Positions 1 to 8,060 of a DNA stretch of 64,000 bases are shown here, piece by piece. The stretch covers positions 62,001 to 126,000 of the forward strand of contig CAIKAF010000020.1 in assembly GCA_903825395.1 (NCBI GenBank). The letters are read 5' to 3'. Below the pieces are notes generated by a model that was not told where the DNA came from, did no database searches, and saw nothing but the letters and a program-made list of their open reading frames with translations. How positions within the stretch are numbered: the stretch's first letter is position 1; every line of letters starts with the position of its first letter. The position numbers and the translations under genes were made by a program. This DNA comes from an uncultured Flavobacteriales bacterium. Its GTDB lineage: Bacteria; Bacteroidota; Bacteroidia; CAIKAF01.

Positions 1-1
1 T

Positions 2-28
2 GCAGATCTGTTTGGTAAGGCCAAGTAG
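2..28 (+). CDS. C-terminal tail of an upstream gene (possible)
   Basis: One frame is open from the window edge to TAG at 26-28 and reads ADLFGKAK. This could be the end of a + strand gene that starts outside the window. Eight codons are too few to name a product, and an open frame this short is expected by chance fairly often. Confidence 0.3.
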   Translation, partial: ADLFGKAK

Positions 29-120
29 AACCTAAAGCGTTCAGATTACAGCATTTAAAGAGTGATTTACTTCATATATTTCATTATCTTGTAGCGTATT
101 AACCCAAAAATGTCTGAATT

Positions 121-492
121 TTGACTTTAGAATTGGAATATTTGGTGCGTTCAAGCCCCAAAATCCTCTTTAAATTTTTAAGCAAACCTGAAGCGCTGCA
201 AGAATGGTTCGCAGATGAAGTAAATAAAGAGCAAGATGTATTTTCTTTTACCTGGGATGGTGAACAAGAACGAGCCCAGTTGCTTGAAATGAAGGATCCC
301 GAATTGATTCGTTTTCAATGGGTTGATGGTGAACGAAAGGGCGATTCATTTGGATTTAGAATTGAAAAGGACGATTTAACTGGAGGCGTGGCCTTATGGA
401 TATCTGATGATGTTCCTGTCGAAAAACAAGATGAATATACCCTGATTTGGAATGCTCAAATTGAAGCATTAATGAAGGTTCTAGGTTCCTGA
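121..492 (+). CDS. START-like domain protein
   Basis: A 123-residue protein resembling the small START-like (SRPBCC fold) proteins common in Bacteroidota. The residues VRSSPKILFKFLSKPEALQ and the following EWFADEV are typical of its first helix region, and the end VLGS also fits. Ligand and role are unknown. The start is unclear. The frame has a TGA at 115-117 and the first usable codon is TTG at 121. An ATG at 110 begins MSEF, which resembles the usual N-terminus of this family, but it is out of frame and stops at once. Either TTG is the start or a 1-nt indel separates ATG 110 from the rest. It precedes the LptF/LptG-type permease by 29 nt. Confidence 0.75.
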   Translation: MTLELEYLVRSSPKILFKFLSKPEALQEWFADEVNKEQDVFSFTWDGEQERAQLLEMKDPELIRFQWVDGERKGDSFGFRIEKDDLTGGVALWISDDVPVEKQDEYTLIWNAQIEALMKVLGS

Positions 493-497
493 TTGTG

Positions 498-505
498 TAC
501 CTTTG
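498..505 (+). promoter_or_regulatory. -7 box TACCTTTG upstream of the permease operon
   Basis: A perfect TAnnTTTG box lies 16 nt before the ATG at 522. No good TTG -33 partner is seen at the right distance. If used, it would start transcription around position 511 and give a leader of about 10 nt. Confidence 0.4.
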
Positions 506-521
506 GACCTTTGATTTTTGA

Positions 522-1991
522 ATGAAACGTCTTGGTGTCCTTTTGTTGCGCATGTATGTTGGGCCATTTTTAATGACCTTTTTCATTGCGCTTTTTGTTT
601 TGGTCATGCAGTTTCTGTGGAAGCATATTGATGACCTAGCCGGAAAGGGATTGGAATGGACGGTGATTCTTCAGCTTTTATTTTATGCCAGCGCAACCCT
701 GGTACCCTTGGCTTTGCCGCTGGCGGTTTTGTTGTCTTCCATTATGACCATGGGTCAGCTCGGAGAAAATTTAGAATTGGTGGCCGCTAAATCTTCCGGT
801 ATTTCACTGCTTCGCTTGTTAAGGCCCCTAGTGGTGTTCATTGTTTTTGTAGGTTTTGGCGCTTTTTTGTTCAGCAATTACCTGATGCCCGTCGCCAACT
901 TGAAGGCCAAAAACCTATTGTCAGCCATTCGCTCAACCCGGCCTACCCTTGAACTGCAAGAAGGCATCTTTTACCAGGGGTTATCGGGAATTTCAGTGTA
1001 TGTTGGGAAAAAGGATCCCGACGGAAAAACCATATACGATGTTATGGTGTACGACCATAGCCGCGGAGGTTTAGGGGCTTCGAGGGTGACATTGGCAAAA
1101 CGAGGCCGTATTTACCCAACCACCGATGAAAATTACTTGGTGTTGGAATTGAACGATGGAGTCCGCTACGACGATTCGGATTTTTACTTGCAGACCTACA
1201 ATAAAATGCGATTTTTCAAGGAATCGTTTAAAAAGCAGCAGCTTTGGATTGATATGTCTTCCTTTACCGTAGATACCAAAGCCAACCGCGATTATTTAAA
1301 GCATTCGTACACCATGATGAATGTGGTTCAGCTGCAAGAGGTGTACGGCAGCATCCGCTCTGATTTGCGAAAACAGCAGCTGTATGAAGCCAATCAAAAC
1401 CTAAGTGCCTTGAATGGTGCGGCGTATTCCAATTCAGAATCGGCCCCAATGGCCCCCATGTTGGAAACAGAAGCCGCTTTTGCCAAACCACAGCTCAGTT
1501 CAGCGGTGGTTCAAATTGACTTGAAAAGGGAATCTGCCAAACAAGTGTTTTCCAAACCTGAGCACCAAGCCATTTTGGCCGAAGCTAAAAACCAATGGAA
1601 TGCCTTTAAGCAGCAAGCGGAACAACGCATTCAAAATGCCGAGGCAACCGATAAAAATCTGGTGATAAACCGGGTAGAATGGCATCGAAAGTTCACCCTG
1701 GCCTTTGCTTGCATCGTCTTCTTTTTTATTGGGGCGCCCCTGGGAGCCATTATTCGAAAAGGCGGATTGGGATTGCCTTTGATTCTGTGTATCCTTATAT
1801 TTATTGGGTATTATGTGTTTTCAACCTTAACCGAAAAGTCGGCTAAAAACATGAATCTAGATCCCTTTTTCGGAATGTGGTTGAGCAGCTTGGTGCTGCT
1901 GCCTATTGGTCTGTTTTTAACCCTGAAGGTGTCAACCGAAAGTCCTTGGTTTCAATGGGAAACCTATCGCCGATGGATGCGCAACCGATGA
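522..1991 (+). CDS. LptF/LptG (YjgP/YjgQ) family permease
   Basis: A 489-residue inner-membrane protein of the LptF/LptG family, which drives lipopolysaccharide from the inner membrane to the LptA bridge together with the LptB ATPase. Three hydrophobic segments lie at about residues 10-35, 50-75 and 100-120. A long periplasmic part follows (about 130-385), then three more segments near 390-475; this is the standard layout. The periplasmic part holds a Gln/Ala-rich helical stretch (about 265-375), which may account for the extra length over E. coli LptG (about 360). I cannot tell whether this is the LptF or the LptG partner. The stop overlaps the next start (ATGA). Confidence 0.88.
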   Translation: MKRLGVLLLRMYVGPFLMTFFIALFVLVMQFLWKHIDDLAGKGLEWTVILQLLFYASATLVPLALPLAVLLSSIMTMGQLGENLELVAAKSSGISLLRLLRPLVVFIVFVGFGAFLFSNYLMPVANLKAKNLLSAIRSTRPTLELQEGIFYQGLSGISVYVGKKDPDGKTIYDVMVYDHSRGGLGASRVTLAKRGRIYPTTDENYLVLELNDGVRYDDSDFYLQTYNKMRFFKESFKKQQLWIDMSSFTVDTKANRDYLKHSYTMMNVVQLQEVYGSIRSDLRKQQLYEANQNLSALNGAAYSNSESAPMAPMLETEAAFAKPQLSSAVVQIDLKRESAKQVFSKPEHQAILAEAKNQWNAFKQQAEQRIQNAEATDKNLVINRVEWHRKFTLAFACIVFFFIGAPLGAIIRKGGLGLPLILCILIFIGYYVFSTLTEKSAKNMNLDPFFGMWLSSLVLLPIGLFLTLKVSTESPWFQWETYRRWMRNR

Positions 1992-3166
1992 ATCTTAGGG
2001 TATTGCTGCTGAGTTCAAAACCGGCATTTCCTACGCTGGACGGAGGCTGTAAGGCCACCGCCTCGATGCTTCAATTGCTGCATGAGGCCGGGTGCCATGT
2101 CGATGTACTGAGCTTATCCACCTACAAGCACCCATTTTCGCTGTCGGCTTTTCCTCCGCCTTGGAACCGGGCCGAGCGTTGCATTCAGCTGCCGGTAGAT
2201 ACCCGTTTCAGGCCTTTGGATGTGGCGGCGTTGTTGTTATCTTCTTCTAGCTATCAGGTTCAGCGTTTCCGACGCTTTAGCCGGGCAGATTTAGCCAAGG
2301 TGCAGTCCTGGCTGAATGACCGTCGGTATGACATTGTGTTGTGGGACAGCATCTATTCCATGGCTATAGCTGAGGATTTAAGCTTTGAGGGAAATCCAAG
2401 GCAGATTGCCCGAATTCACAACGTAGAGCACCACATTTCACGATTTCTGCATTTACCTTCTTGGATTCAAGCAGTGTTGAAAAAAGAGCAGAAACGGCTT
2501 GAGGCATTCGAACTAAGGTGTTGGAAGCGGGTAGATGAAATTTGGGCCATGACAAAGGAAGATGCCGATCAGGTCAGTACAGGGGTTTCTACTCTGGTGC
2601 GGTGCCTGGCAGTACCTATGCAGGTTGAAGCCAGGGACTGGCCTACTGCTCCCCTTCGGTTTTTCCACTTGGGGGCTATGGATTGGAAACCCAATGTGCA
2701 GGGCTTAGAATGGCTGTTGGCCAAGGTTTGGCCTATGGTTTTGGCGGTTCGTCCCGAGGCGGAATTGCATCTGGCAGGCCGCGCATTTCCTCCAGAATTT
2801 GCTCAGGGAGTCTCGGGCGTGGTGGTGCATGGCGAAGTCGAATCGGCTCAGGACTTTACAGCTCAACATCATGTTTTGGTTGTACCTGTTTTTGAGGGCT
2901 CCGGCATTCGGATAAAAACGGTGGAAGCCGCTTTACAAGGGCGCATGGTGATCAGTACAAGCAAAGGCGCGGCAGGGCTTCCTGCTTCCGTACGCAGCCA
3001 GATTCGATTGGCCGATACCGCGGAAGAAATGGCCCAACAGATGCTCGATTGTCTGCAGAATCCTTCGGCGGCACAGGCCCAGGCAGCTTCCCTTCAACAG
3101 GCCATGTTGACGTTCGCCGGCTGGAATTCAGCCCTAAGCACACTAAACACATTCTTACGCACATGA
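1988..3166 (+). CDS. Glycosyltransferase, GT-B fold (GT4-like)
   Basis: A 392-residue glycosyltransferase. The start ATG 1988 overlaps the permease stop, and the N-terminus MNLRVLLLSSKPAFP is the expected first Rossmann strand. An open frame continues upstream inside the permease but is not needed. The C-terminal domain has the donor-binding pattern FEGSGIRIK followed by TVEAAL, close to the E-x7-E motif of GT-B retaining enzymes. The sugar and acceptor are not evident. Position behind an LPS-transport permease suggests envelope polysaccharide work, but that is inference. It ends in an ATGA overlap with the rhomboid gene. Confidence 0.8.
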   Translation: MNLRVLLLSSKPAFPTLDGGCKATASMLQLLHEAGCHVDVLSLSTYKHPFSLSAFPPPWNRAERCIQLPVDTRFRPLDVAALLLSSSSYQVQRFRRFSRADLAKVQSWLNDRRYDIVLWDSIYSMAIAEDLSFEGNPRQIARIHNVEHHISRFLHLPSWIQAVLKKEQKRLEAFELRCWKRVDEIWAMTKEDADQVSTGVSTLVRCLAVPMQVEARDWPTAPLRFFHLGAMDWKPNVQGLEWLLAKVWPMVLAVRPEAELHLAGRAFPPEFAQGVSGVVVHGEVESAQDFTAQHHVLVVPVFEGSGIRIKTVEAALQGRMVISTSKGAAGLPASVRSQIRLADTAEEMAQQMLDCLQNPSAAQAQAASLQQAMLTFAGWNSALSTLNTFLRT

Positions 3167-3789
3167 ATCTGACCTATGTGCTCATGGCCTTGATTGCAGG
3201 CATCAGTTTTCTAGGGTTTTGGATGCCCGGGTTGAAGGCTGCAGGATGTTTTTCTCCGTACGAAACCATGCATCATGGTAAATGGTGGCAATTGTTTACC
3301 CATGGTTTTTTTCATGCTGATTTTATGCACCTTGCCTTTAATTTATGGGTGTTTTATTTGATGGGAGTACCTGTTGAGTCCTACTTGAATATGGTTCAAG
3401 GAAACCTTGGAGGTTTTTCCTTTTTCTCTTTGTTTTTGGGCGGCTTATTGTTTTCTTCGGTTTGGGCCTTAATTTCAAAATCGAATCGGCCCAATTATAG
3501 GGAGCTTGGGGCATCTGGGGCCGTAAGTTCAATTTTGTTTGCTTTTATTTTAATTCAGCCCAATCAAAAGCTGTATTTTATTTTCTTGCCCGGCATTGGA
3601 ATACCTGCCTTCGTTTTTGGAATTGGATATTTGCTGTACTCGGTTTGGATGGCACGTCGAAATTCCGATGGAGTTGCCCACGATGCCCACTTTACAGGCG
3701 GACTGTTTGGTATTGCATATATGCTGCTGGTTCAGCCGCGGTTGGGGCTTTATTTTATTGATTTGCTGGCGTATTATTTGGGCTTATGA
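3163..3789 (+). CDS. Rhomboid family intramembrane serine protease
   Basis: A 208-residue polytopic membrane protein. Rhomboid features are the loop HGFFHADFMHLAFN (about residues 47-60), the catalytic serine motif GASG (Ser118) and the catalytic histidine in DAHFTGG (His176). The start is ATG 3163, overlapping the previous stop by 4 nt. It is one of three rhomboids in this window, and it has a longer insert before GASG than the pair at 61.3-62.8 kb. The substrate is unknown. Confidence 0.85.
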   Translation: MNLTYVLMALIAGISFLGFWMPGLKAAGCFSPYETMHHGKWWQLFTHGFFHADFMHLAFNLWVFYLMGVPVESYLNMVQGNLGGFSFFSLFLGGLLFSSVWALISKSNRPNYRELGASGAVSSILFAFILIQPNQKLYFIFLPGIGIPAFVFGIGYLLYSVWMARRNSDGVAHDAHFTGGLFGIAYMLLVQPRLGLYFIDLLAYYLGL

Positions 3790-4610
3790 GCGAATTGATT
3801 TGGTTTGAAGGGGAATGGACAGATACCGATGTGCTATCGGCATCGGCCTTGAAACGGGCTTGGGCCTTTGGCGAGCTAATTTTTGAGACCCTGAGGTCAG
3901 ATTCCGGGAACATTCCCTTTTTATTGCAGCATGTGCAGCGCATGGAGCGGGCATTGGACCTGATGCAGTCGGCAACCAAAAACGAGGCCTTGATGGGCTT
4001 GATTCAAACCTGTGCCCAAGAAGCGCATGAGCGGTTGAACAGCCCGCATTTGGCCCTTCGGGTGAATGCCTACCGAAGCGGTCAAACCTTGTTTGATGCC
4101 GCCGATTCTTGGTCTTTTTTTATTCTTCCTCGCGCCATTGAGTCCGCCTCAGTTGCCGCCGCAGCTCCTCTTCAAATGGATTTTCAGGTGCTTCCTCAGG
4201 GCATGATTCCGGGGCGGGCAGGGCTTAAAACTTCCAATTACTTGCCCTATTTAATGGGCCAAGGTCATGATTCCGGTGTAGAGCGGATTTTGTGTACAGC
4301 ACAGGGGCAGCTGTTGGATGGATTGCGAAGTCAGCCCATGTTTCAAATGCAGGATGACAGTTTTTGGCTTCCTCAGCCGGATTTGGGTTGTTTGGAAAGC
4401 ATATCTCGGCAGCGTTGCCTCAGTTGGTTGCAGGGTAGAAGAGCGGAGGTTCGCACCGAGGCCATGTTTTTGGAGCAGCTACCTCAGGTTCGGCATGCCT
4501 GGTTGGCAAATGCAGTTTGGGGCCTGCGCCCGGTGAGCAAAATGGCAGATAGAGCATTGATGGTCAGTACTTTCATTCCGGTGGAGGAATTTTGGAATGG
4601 CTCGTTTTAA
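3786..4610 (+). CDS. Class IV aminotransferase-like PLP protein
   Basis: A 274-residue protein of the aminotransferase class IV fold (branched-chain aminotransferase, D-amino acid aminotransferase, aminodeoxychorismate lyase). AFGELIFETL near residue 27 and the PLP lysine in LKTSNYL (Lys148) are clear. The next conserved block, normally E-[GST]-x-x-S-N in front of a hydrophobic strand, reads LLDGLRSQPMF here, so the glutamate that contacts the PLP ring nitrogen is apparently replaced by Asp178 and the Asn by Gln. It may be a divergent aminodeoxychorismate lyase (pabC-like) or a non-canonical enzyme. It is last in the operon and is followed by repeat copy A. Confidence 0.75.
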   Translation: MSELIWFEGEWTDTDVLSASALKRAWAFGELIFETLRSDSGNIPFLLQHVQRMERALDLMQSATKNEALMGLIQTCAQEAHERLNSPHLALRVNAYRSGQTLFDAADSWSFFILPRAIESASVAAAAPLQMDFQVLPQGMIPGRAGLKTSNYLPYLMGQGHDSGVERILCTAQGQLLDGLRSQPMFQMQDDSFWLPQPDLGCLESISRQRCLSWLQGRRAEVRTEAMFLEQLPQVRHAWLANAVWGLRPVSKMADRALMVSTFIPVEEFWNGSF

Positions 4611-4630
4611 ATTCAGTTTTAATGTTAGAG

Positions 4631-4785
4631 GGATTGGGCGGCTGACGGGCTTTCCGGGTAAGTCCGCGGAGCAAAACGGGCTGGCGAAAGCCCAAAAGTA
4701 GCTCCTCACGTCGCTCTTTTGGTCTGCCGCCAGCTGCCGTTTTGCTCCTTGCGGGCTTACCTCGTCAATCCCTGCCGCGAGCGGC
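4631..4785 (+). repeat. Structured intergenic repeat, copy A
   Basis: A near-perfect long palindrome between convergent genes, 20 nt after the aminotransferase stop. The outer stem is GGCGGC (4637-4642) with GCCGC near 4774. The main arms 4657-4679 and 4737-4761 are complementary except for one mismatch and a 2-nt bulge. An inner stem is GCTGGCG with CGCCAGC, then CCAAAAG with CTTTTGG. The apex hairpin AGC-TCCTCACGTC-GCT is at 4700-4715. It shares the blocks GACGGGCTTTC and TCAATCCCTGCCGC with copies B, C and E. The flanks TTAGAG and CTCTAA extend the pairing outward. Confidence 0.85.
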
Positions 4786-4802
4786 TCTAAAATTGAATGT
4801 GG

Positions 4803-5453
4803 TTAACGGGTTGGGCCCGAATTCCCATCCAATGGATAGCGTGATTCCCATTCTTGGGGCCGATGGATTGCATGTAAAAAGGACAGGTCGGCGGGCCATC
4901 CGGGTCCGCCCTTTACATTCCCGAGTTTTAAAAGTGCTGCCAGGGAAATCGCATCTGTAATTTCGCCATTTTTGGCCATTTCAATGGCTTGATCGATGTG
5001 GCAGTGCATCAATTTTAATTGTTCTGTTTCTTCAGGAATAGCGGTTCCCTGGCTTAGGTTGCTGGCCACAAATACGGTGGAATGTTCGTCGGTGACTGAG
5101 TTGCTGGTGTGCAAGTCCAGCAGGTAATGCAGGTGTTTGGCGCTTAGTCCGGTTTCTTCAAGGAGTTCGCGCATGGCGCCTTGACGCAGCGGCTCACCGA
5201 TGGGGCAACCTCCTTCGATAATTTCCCAGGAATAGGTGTTTAGTGGGTATCTGTACTGTCCGACTAAAACGGTATTTCCATGCTCATCGATAGGAACGAT
5301 ACCCACGGCTACATTTTTAAACCCAACAACCCCATAAATTCCGGGATTCCCTGCCGGATTGGTTACCTGATGTTCAACAACTTCAATCCAGGCGTTGCGG
5401 TATTTTTCTTCAGATGAATGGGTTATCCAAGGATTTTCTTGGTCATTTTTCAT
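4803..5453 (-). CDS. NUDIX hydrolase (ADP-ribose pyrophosphatase-like)
   Basis: A 216-residue NUDIX hydrolase. The box G-x5-E-x7-RE-x2-EE-x-G-L is complete at about residues 81-103 (ending RELLEETGL). The upstream sequence GQYRYP and the following SWEIIEGG match the ADP-ribose/nucleoside-diphosphate-sugar pyrophosphatase subgroup, which cleaves X-ADP to AMP and X-phosphate. The start is ATG 5453 (MKNDQENPW), overlapping the floA stop by 11 nt. An upstream extension of the frame runs inside floA and is not supported. It is last in the clpS-nfeD-floA-nudix unit. Confidence 0.88.
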   Translation of the reverse strand: MKNDQENPWITHSSEEKYRNAWIEVVEHQVTNPAGNPGIYGVVGFKNVAVGIVPIDEHGNTVLVGQYRYPLNTYSWEIIEGGCPIGEPLRQGAMRELLEETGLSAKHLHYLLDLHTSNSVTDEHSTVFVASNLSQGTAIPEETEQLKLMHCHIDQAIEMAKNGEITDAISLAALLKLGNVKGGPGWPADLSFLHAIHRPQEWESRYPLDGNSGPTR

Positions 5454-6417
5454 GAGAAGAAGTCCCTTCTGATTTGCTGATGGACTCGCGCATTTGTGTA
5501 TCGCTTTGCAGATTTTGCATGCGGTAGTAATCCATAACTCCCAAATTTCCGGTGCGGAATGCTTCCGCAAGAGCTTTTGGAATTTCGGCTTCGGCCAAAA
5601 TCACTTTCGCTCGTGCTTCTTGGGCAGCCGCTTTCATTTCTTGTTCCGTGGCAATGGCCATGGCACGGCGTTCTTCCGCCTTGGCTTGAGCAATATTTTT
5701 ATCGGCTTCGGCTTGATCCATTTGCAATTGGGCTCCGATGTTTTTACCCACGTCTACGTCGGCAATATCAATGGAAAGAATTTCAAATGCGGTGCCTGCA
5801 TCTAAACTGCGGGCCAAGACGGTTTTAGAAATTCGGTCTGGATTTTCCAATACTTCTTTATGCGAAACAGCTGAACCAATGGAAGATACAACCCCTTCTC
5901 CAATCCGGGCTATAATGGTTTCTTCGCCGGCTCCACCCACCAATCGGCGGATGTTGGCCCGAACGGTTACCCTTGCTTTTGCGATCAATTGAATTCCATC
6001 TTTAGCCACAGCGGCAACGGGGGGAGTGTGAATGACTTTAGGATTCACGGACAGTTGAACGGCTTCAAACACATCTCTACCTGCCAAATCTATGGCTGTA
6101 GCTGTTTTAAAATCCAAATCGATGTTGGCCTTATCGGCAGAAATTAAGGCGTTAATCACAGGAAGAACCCGGCCACCTGCTAGGAAATGAGCTTCCAGTT
6201 CATCGCGGCCAACACTAAGGCCTGCTTTTGTAGCGGTGACCAATGCTTTAACAATAATGCCTGGGGGGACTTTTCGGATTCGCATAAATGCCAGTTGGAA
6301 TAAATCAATCCGAACGCCTGCAAATTGAGCTGAAATCCAAAGTCCAAAGGGTAAGAAATAGAAAAAGATTAAGAAAAATAAGACAACGGCGCCTAAAATT
6401 AAAAATGCTGGTAACAT
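5443..6417 (-). CDS. floA: Flotillin-like protein FloA (SPFH, YqfA type)
   Basis: A 324-residue flotillin-like protein close to Bacillus YqfA/FloA in length and layout. It has one N-terminal membrane segment (about residues 3-27), an SPFH domain (about 40-230) and an Ala/Glu-rich coiled coil (about 235-290: [19 protein letters not shown] and onward). FloA-type proteins scaffold ordered membrane microdomains. The gene follows the short NfeD homolog by 3 nt, the classic NfeD-flotillin pairing, which suggests the two proteins act together. Confidence 0.92.
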   Translation of the reverse strand: MLPAFLILGAVVLFFLIFFYFLPFGLWISAQFAGVRIDLFQLAFMRIRKVPPGIIVKALVTATKAGLSVGRDELEAHFLAGGRVLPVINALISADKANIDLDFKTATAIDLAGRDVFEAVQLSVNPKVIHTPPVAAVAKDGIQLIAKARVTVRANIRRLVGGAGEETIIARIGEGVVSSIGSAVSHKEVLENPDRISKTVLARSLDAGTAFEILSIDIADVDVGKNIGAQLQMDQAEADKNIAQAKAEERRAMAIATEQEMKAAAQEARAKVILAEAEIPKALAEAFRTGNLGVMDYYRMQNLQSDTQMRESISKSEGTSSHEK

Positions 6418-6420
6418 GCG

Positions 6421-6885
6421 TTATGAGATTGATTTGATGTAAATGTACTGATTTTCGATGCGTTCTACTTGAATTTCTGCCCCAGATTCCAAATAATCAC
6501 CAAGGGCATACACTTCATGAATCTGATGTTGAATTTCGGCTTGTCCGATAGGGTTGCATCTGGAGGTTGTTTTTCCAGTCATGCCGGCTTGGATGTTGCT
6601 GGCCTGGCCCGGAGCCTTGGATGTTAAGGCCGATTTTACCTCAAATCGTTTCCAGGTCTTAGATCTAAGTCCAACAAAGCCAAGCCCAAACGATACGAGC
6701 ACACTGGCTAAAGTAAAAAGCCAAGCATGATTGCTGGGTAAATAATAAAAACTTAGGGCAATGGAAAGTACAGAAATAAGGGCTCCGATCAGCCCTACAA
6801 TGGTAGTGCCGGGAATAAAGATAATTTCTGCGGCAATGAATAGAAATCCAAGAAGTAAGAGCAGCAACAGCGAGCCTACAGTCAT
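6421..6885 (-). CDS. Short NfeD-like membrane protein
   Basis: A 154-residue protein with an N-terminal block of hydrophobic helices (about residues 3-72) and a C-terminal soluble part (about 100-154) resembling the OB-fold NfeD domain (GAEIQVERIENQYIYIKSI). It lacks the ClpP-like protease domain of the long form encoded at 29818-31185. Its placement directly before floA is diagnostic. The likely role is as partner of FloA in membrane organisation. Confidence 0.8.
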   Translation of the reverse strand: MTVGSLLLLLLLGFLFIAAEIIFIPGTTIVGLIGALISVLSIALSFYYLPSNHAWLFTLASVLVSFGLGFVGLRSKTWKRFEVKSALTSKAPGQASNIQAGMTGKTTSRCNPIGQAEIQHQIHEVYALGDYLESGAEIQVERIENQYIYIKSIS

Positions 6886-6892
6886 AAGGTAA

Positions 6893-7174
6893 TTAGGCTA
6901 CGGTGGCACTAAGGCCGCGGATATGGAGTTGTTTTTTCATTTTAACCAAGCGCTGTTCTTCACCTTCTTTGATGGTGCATTTTCCATTAAAATGAACCAA
7001 ATAGGCAGATTGTTCAGCTTGTTCTGTGCTGTGACCGCACACATCGATAAGGGTTTTTATCACCCAATCGAAGGTGTTTACGTCATCGTTGTGGAGAATT
7101 AGGGAAGCATCTTTGCCCGATTCTAAGGCCAATTCTGCTTCTTCTTGTTCAGCGTGCCAACGTGGTGAGTGCAT
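6893..7174 (-). CDS. clpS: ATP-dependent Clp protease adaptor ClpS
   Basis: A 93-residue ClpS homolog. The core LILHNDDVNTFDWVI contains the N-degron pocket residues (NDD) and is followed by the usual helix (CGHSTEQAEQSA) and the ending LHIRGLSATV. ClpS hands N-end-rule substrates to ClpA/ClpC. It is first in the unit with nfeD, floA and the NUDIX gene. Upstream on the minus strand a box GACCTTTG lies about 20 nt before the start, a degenerate form of TAnnTTTG. Confidence 0.92.
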   Translation of the reverse strand: MHSPRWHAEQEEAELALESGKDASLILHNDDVNTFDWVIKTLIDVCGHSTEQAEQSAYLVHFNGKCTIKEGEEQRLVKMKKQLHIRGLSATVA

Positions 7175-7220
7175 GGGGAAGGAGAGTTTGGTACAAAGGT
7201 CTAAAAAACAAATAAAAGTG

Positions 7221-7454
7221 TCAAGGTTTTTGAGTCTCTTCTGTTGAATTTTTTAATTGGCAAGTTGTAATTCCCAATAGAGAATAAAGACCACAGAAGC
7301 CAACCAAACCGGTTGCTAAAGCTGCACCTGCGCCAATCAACAGCAACCATGAAAACGACCAGTTGGCAGAAATTGGGTTAAAATACAAACCCAACATAGC
7401 CACTGCGGCGATCCAACGTATCCATTTGTCAACGTTTCCTACATTTTTTTTCAT
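7221..7454 (-). CDS. DUF2892 (YgaP-type) inner-membrane protein
   Basis: A 77-residue protein of the DUF2892 family. An N-terminal NVGNVDKWIRWIAA motif is followed by two hydrophobic helices (about residues 12-30 and 35-58), with CGLYSLLGITTC between the second helix and the tail. In other proteins this domain is fused to rhodanese domains; here it stands alone. Function is unknown. Confidence 0.85.
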   Translation of the reverse strand: MKKNVGNVDKWIRWIAAVAMLGLYFNPISANWSFSWLLLIGAGAALATGLVGFCGLYSLLGITTCQLKNSTEETQKP

Positions 7455-7514
7455 CTGATTCCTGAGTTTTAGTTACGAAATTTAGCCAAAAAAAACCGAA
7501 AAATCAACTATAAA

Positions 7515-8060
7515 TTAAAAGTCATCGGGTTTGTTCGTCTTTTGAAGCGAATTGGGAGGAAGGTATTCCAGTGATTTCATGAAATTTATGGTGGCGACCA
7601 CTGTCAAAAAACTCCGGGTTCCCTTTCCTAGAATCAGCAAGGTTTTGTTGCCTCGAGGAATGGAATACATGGCCATGGTTTCAGGTCGTTCAAAATAATT
7701 CAGAACAATATGTTGGCCTTGCAGTAGAAGCCGTTTTCCGTCCGTTGTTTTTACTTTTTGTTCGTAGGTAGTCCATTCGGACACGTCTGCATGAATGCTT
7801 TTGGCCCACACTCGAAGCAGGCCAATAAGGTCATGAGGCCCCTCTTTTTTCCATTCAATCCAAAGGAATCCGGGTTGCAAAGGTCCTGCAATGGTATCCA
7901 ATACAAATTGAGTTTTGGCATCCTTGGTTTCAAGTTCAAGTTGAAGGGGGTTTTTCCAGGGTTTGTGCAATACCCATTCAAATGGCTCCTTTTGTTGAGC
8001 CAATACTTCCATTTGGCCAAGCCAAATAAACGAGATTGCAAAACAGAACCAAAACCTCAT
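7515..8060 (-). CDS. Secreted protein of unknown function
   Basis: A 181-residue protein with a clear signal peptide (MRFWFCFAISFIWLGQ, cleavage likely after VLA near residue 21). I recognise no family. The mature part is Trp- and Lys-rich and ends in a charged tail. Its start overlaps the DUF1599 stop by 4 nt (ATGA), so the two are co-translated. Confidence 0.7.
   Translation of the reverse strand: MRFWFCFAISFIWLGQMEVLAQQKEPFEWVLHKPWKNPLQLELETKDAKTQFVLDTIAGPLQPGFLWIEWKKEGPHDLIGLLRVWAKSIHADVSEWTTYEQKVKTTDGKRLLLQGQHIVLNYFERPETMAMYSIPRGNKTLLILGKGTRSFLTVVATINFMKSLEYLPPNSLQKTNKPDDF

Noticed and set aside
4631-4785. Repeats as integron attC sites
   Set aside because: Size and hairpin form are similar, but the core sites, the array of cassettes and an integrase are absent, and the copies are scattered behind housekeeping genes.
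5494-5992. Long + strand frames opposite floA
   Set aside because: Shadows of a well-supported gene; they show no domains.
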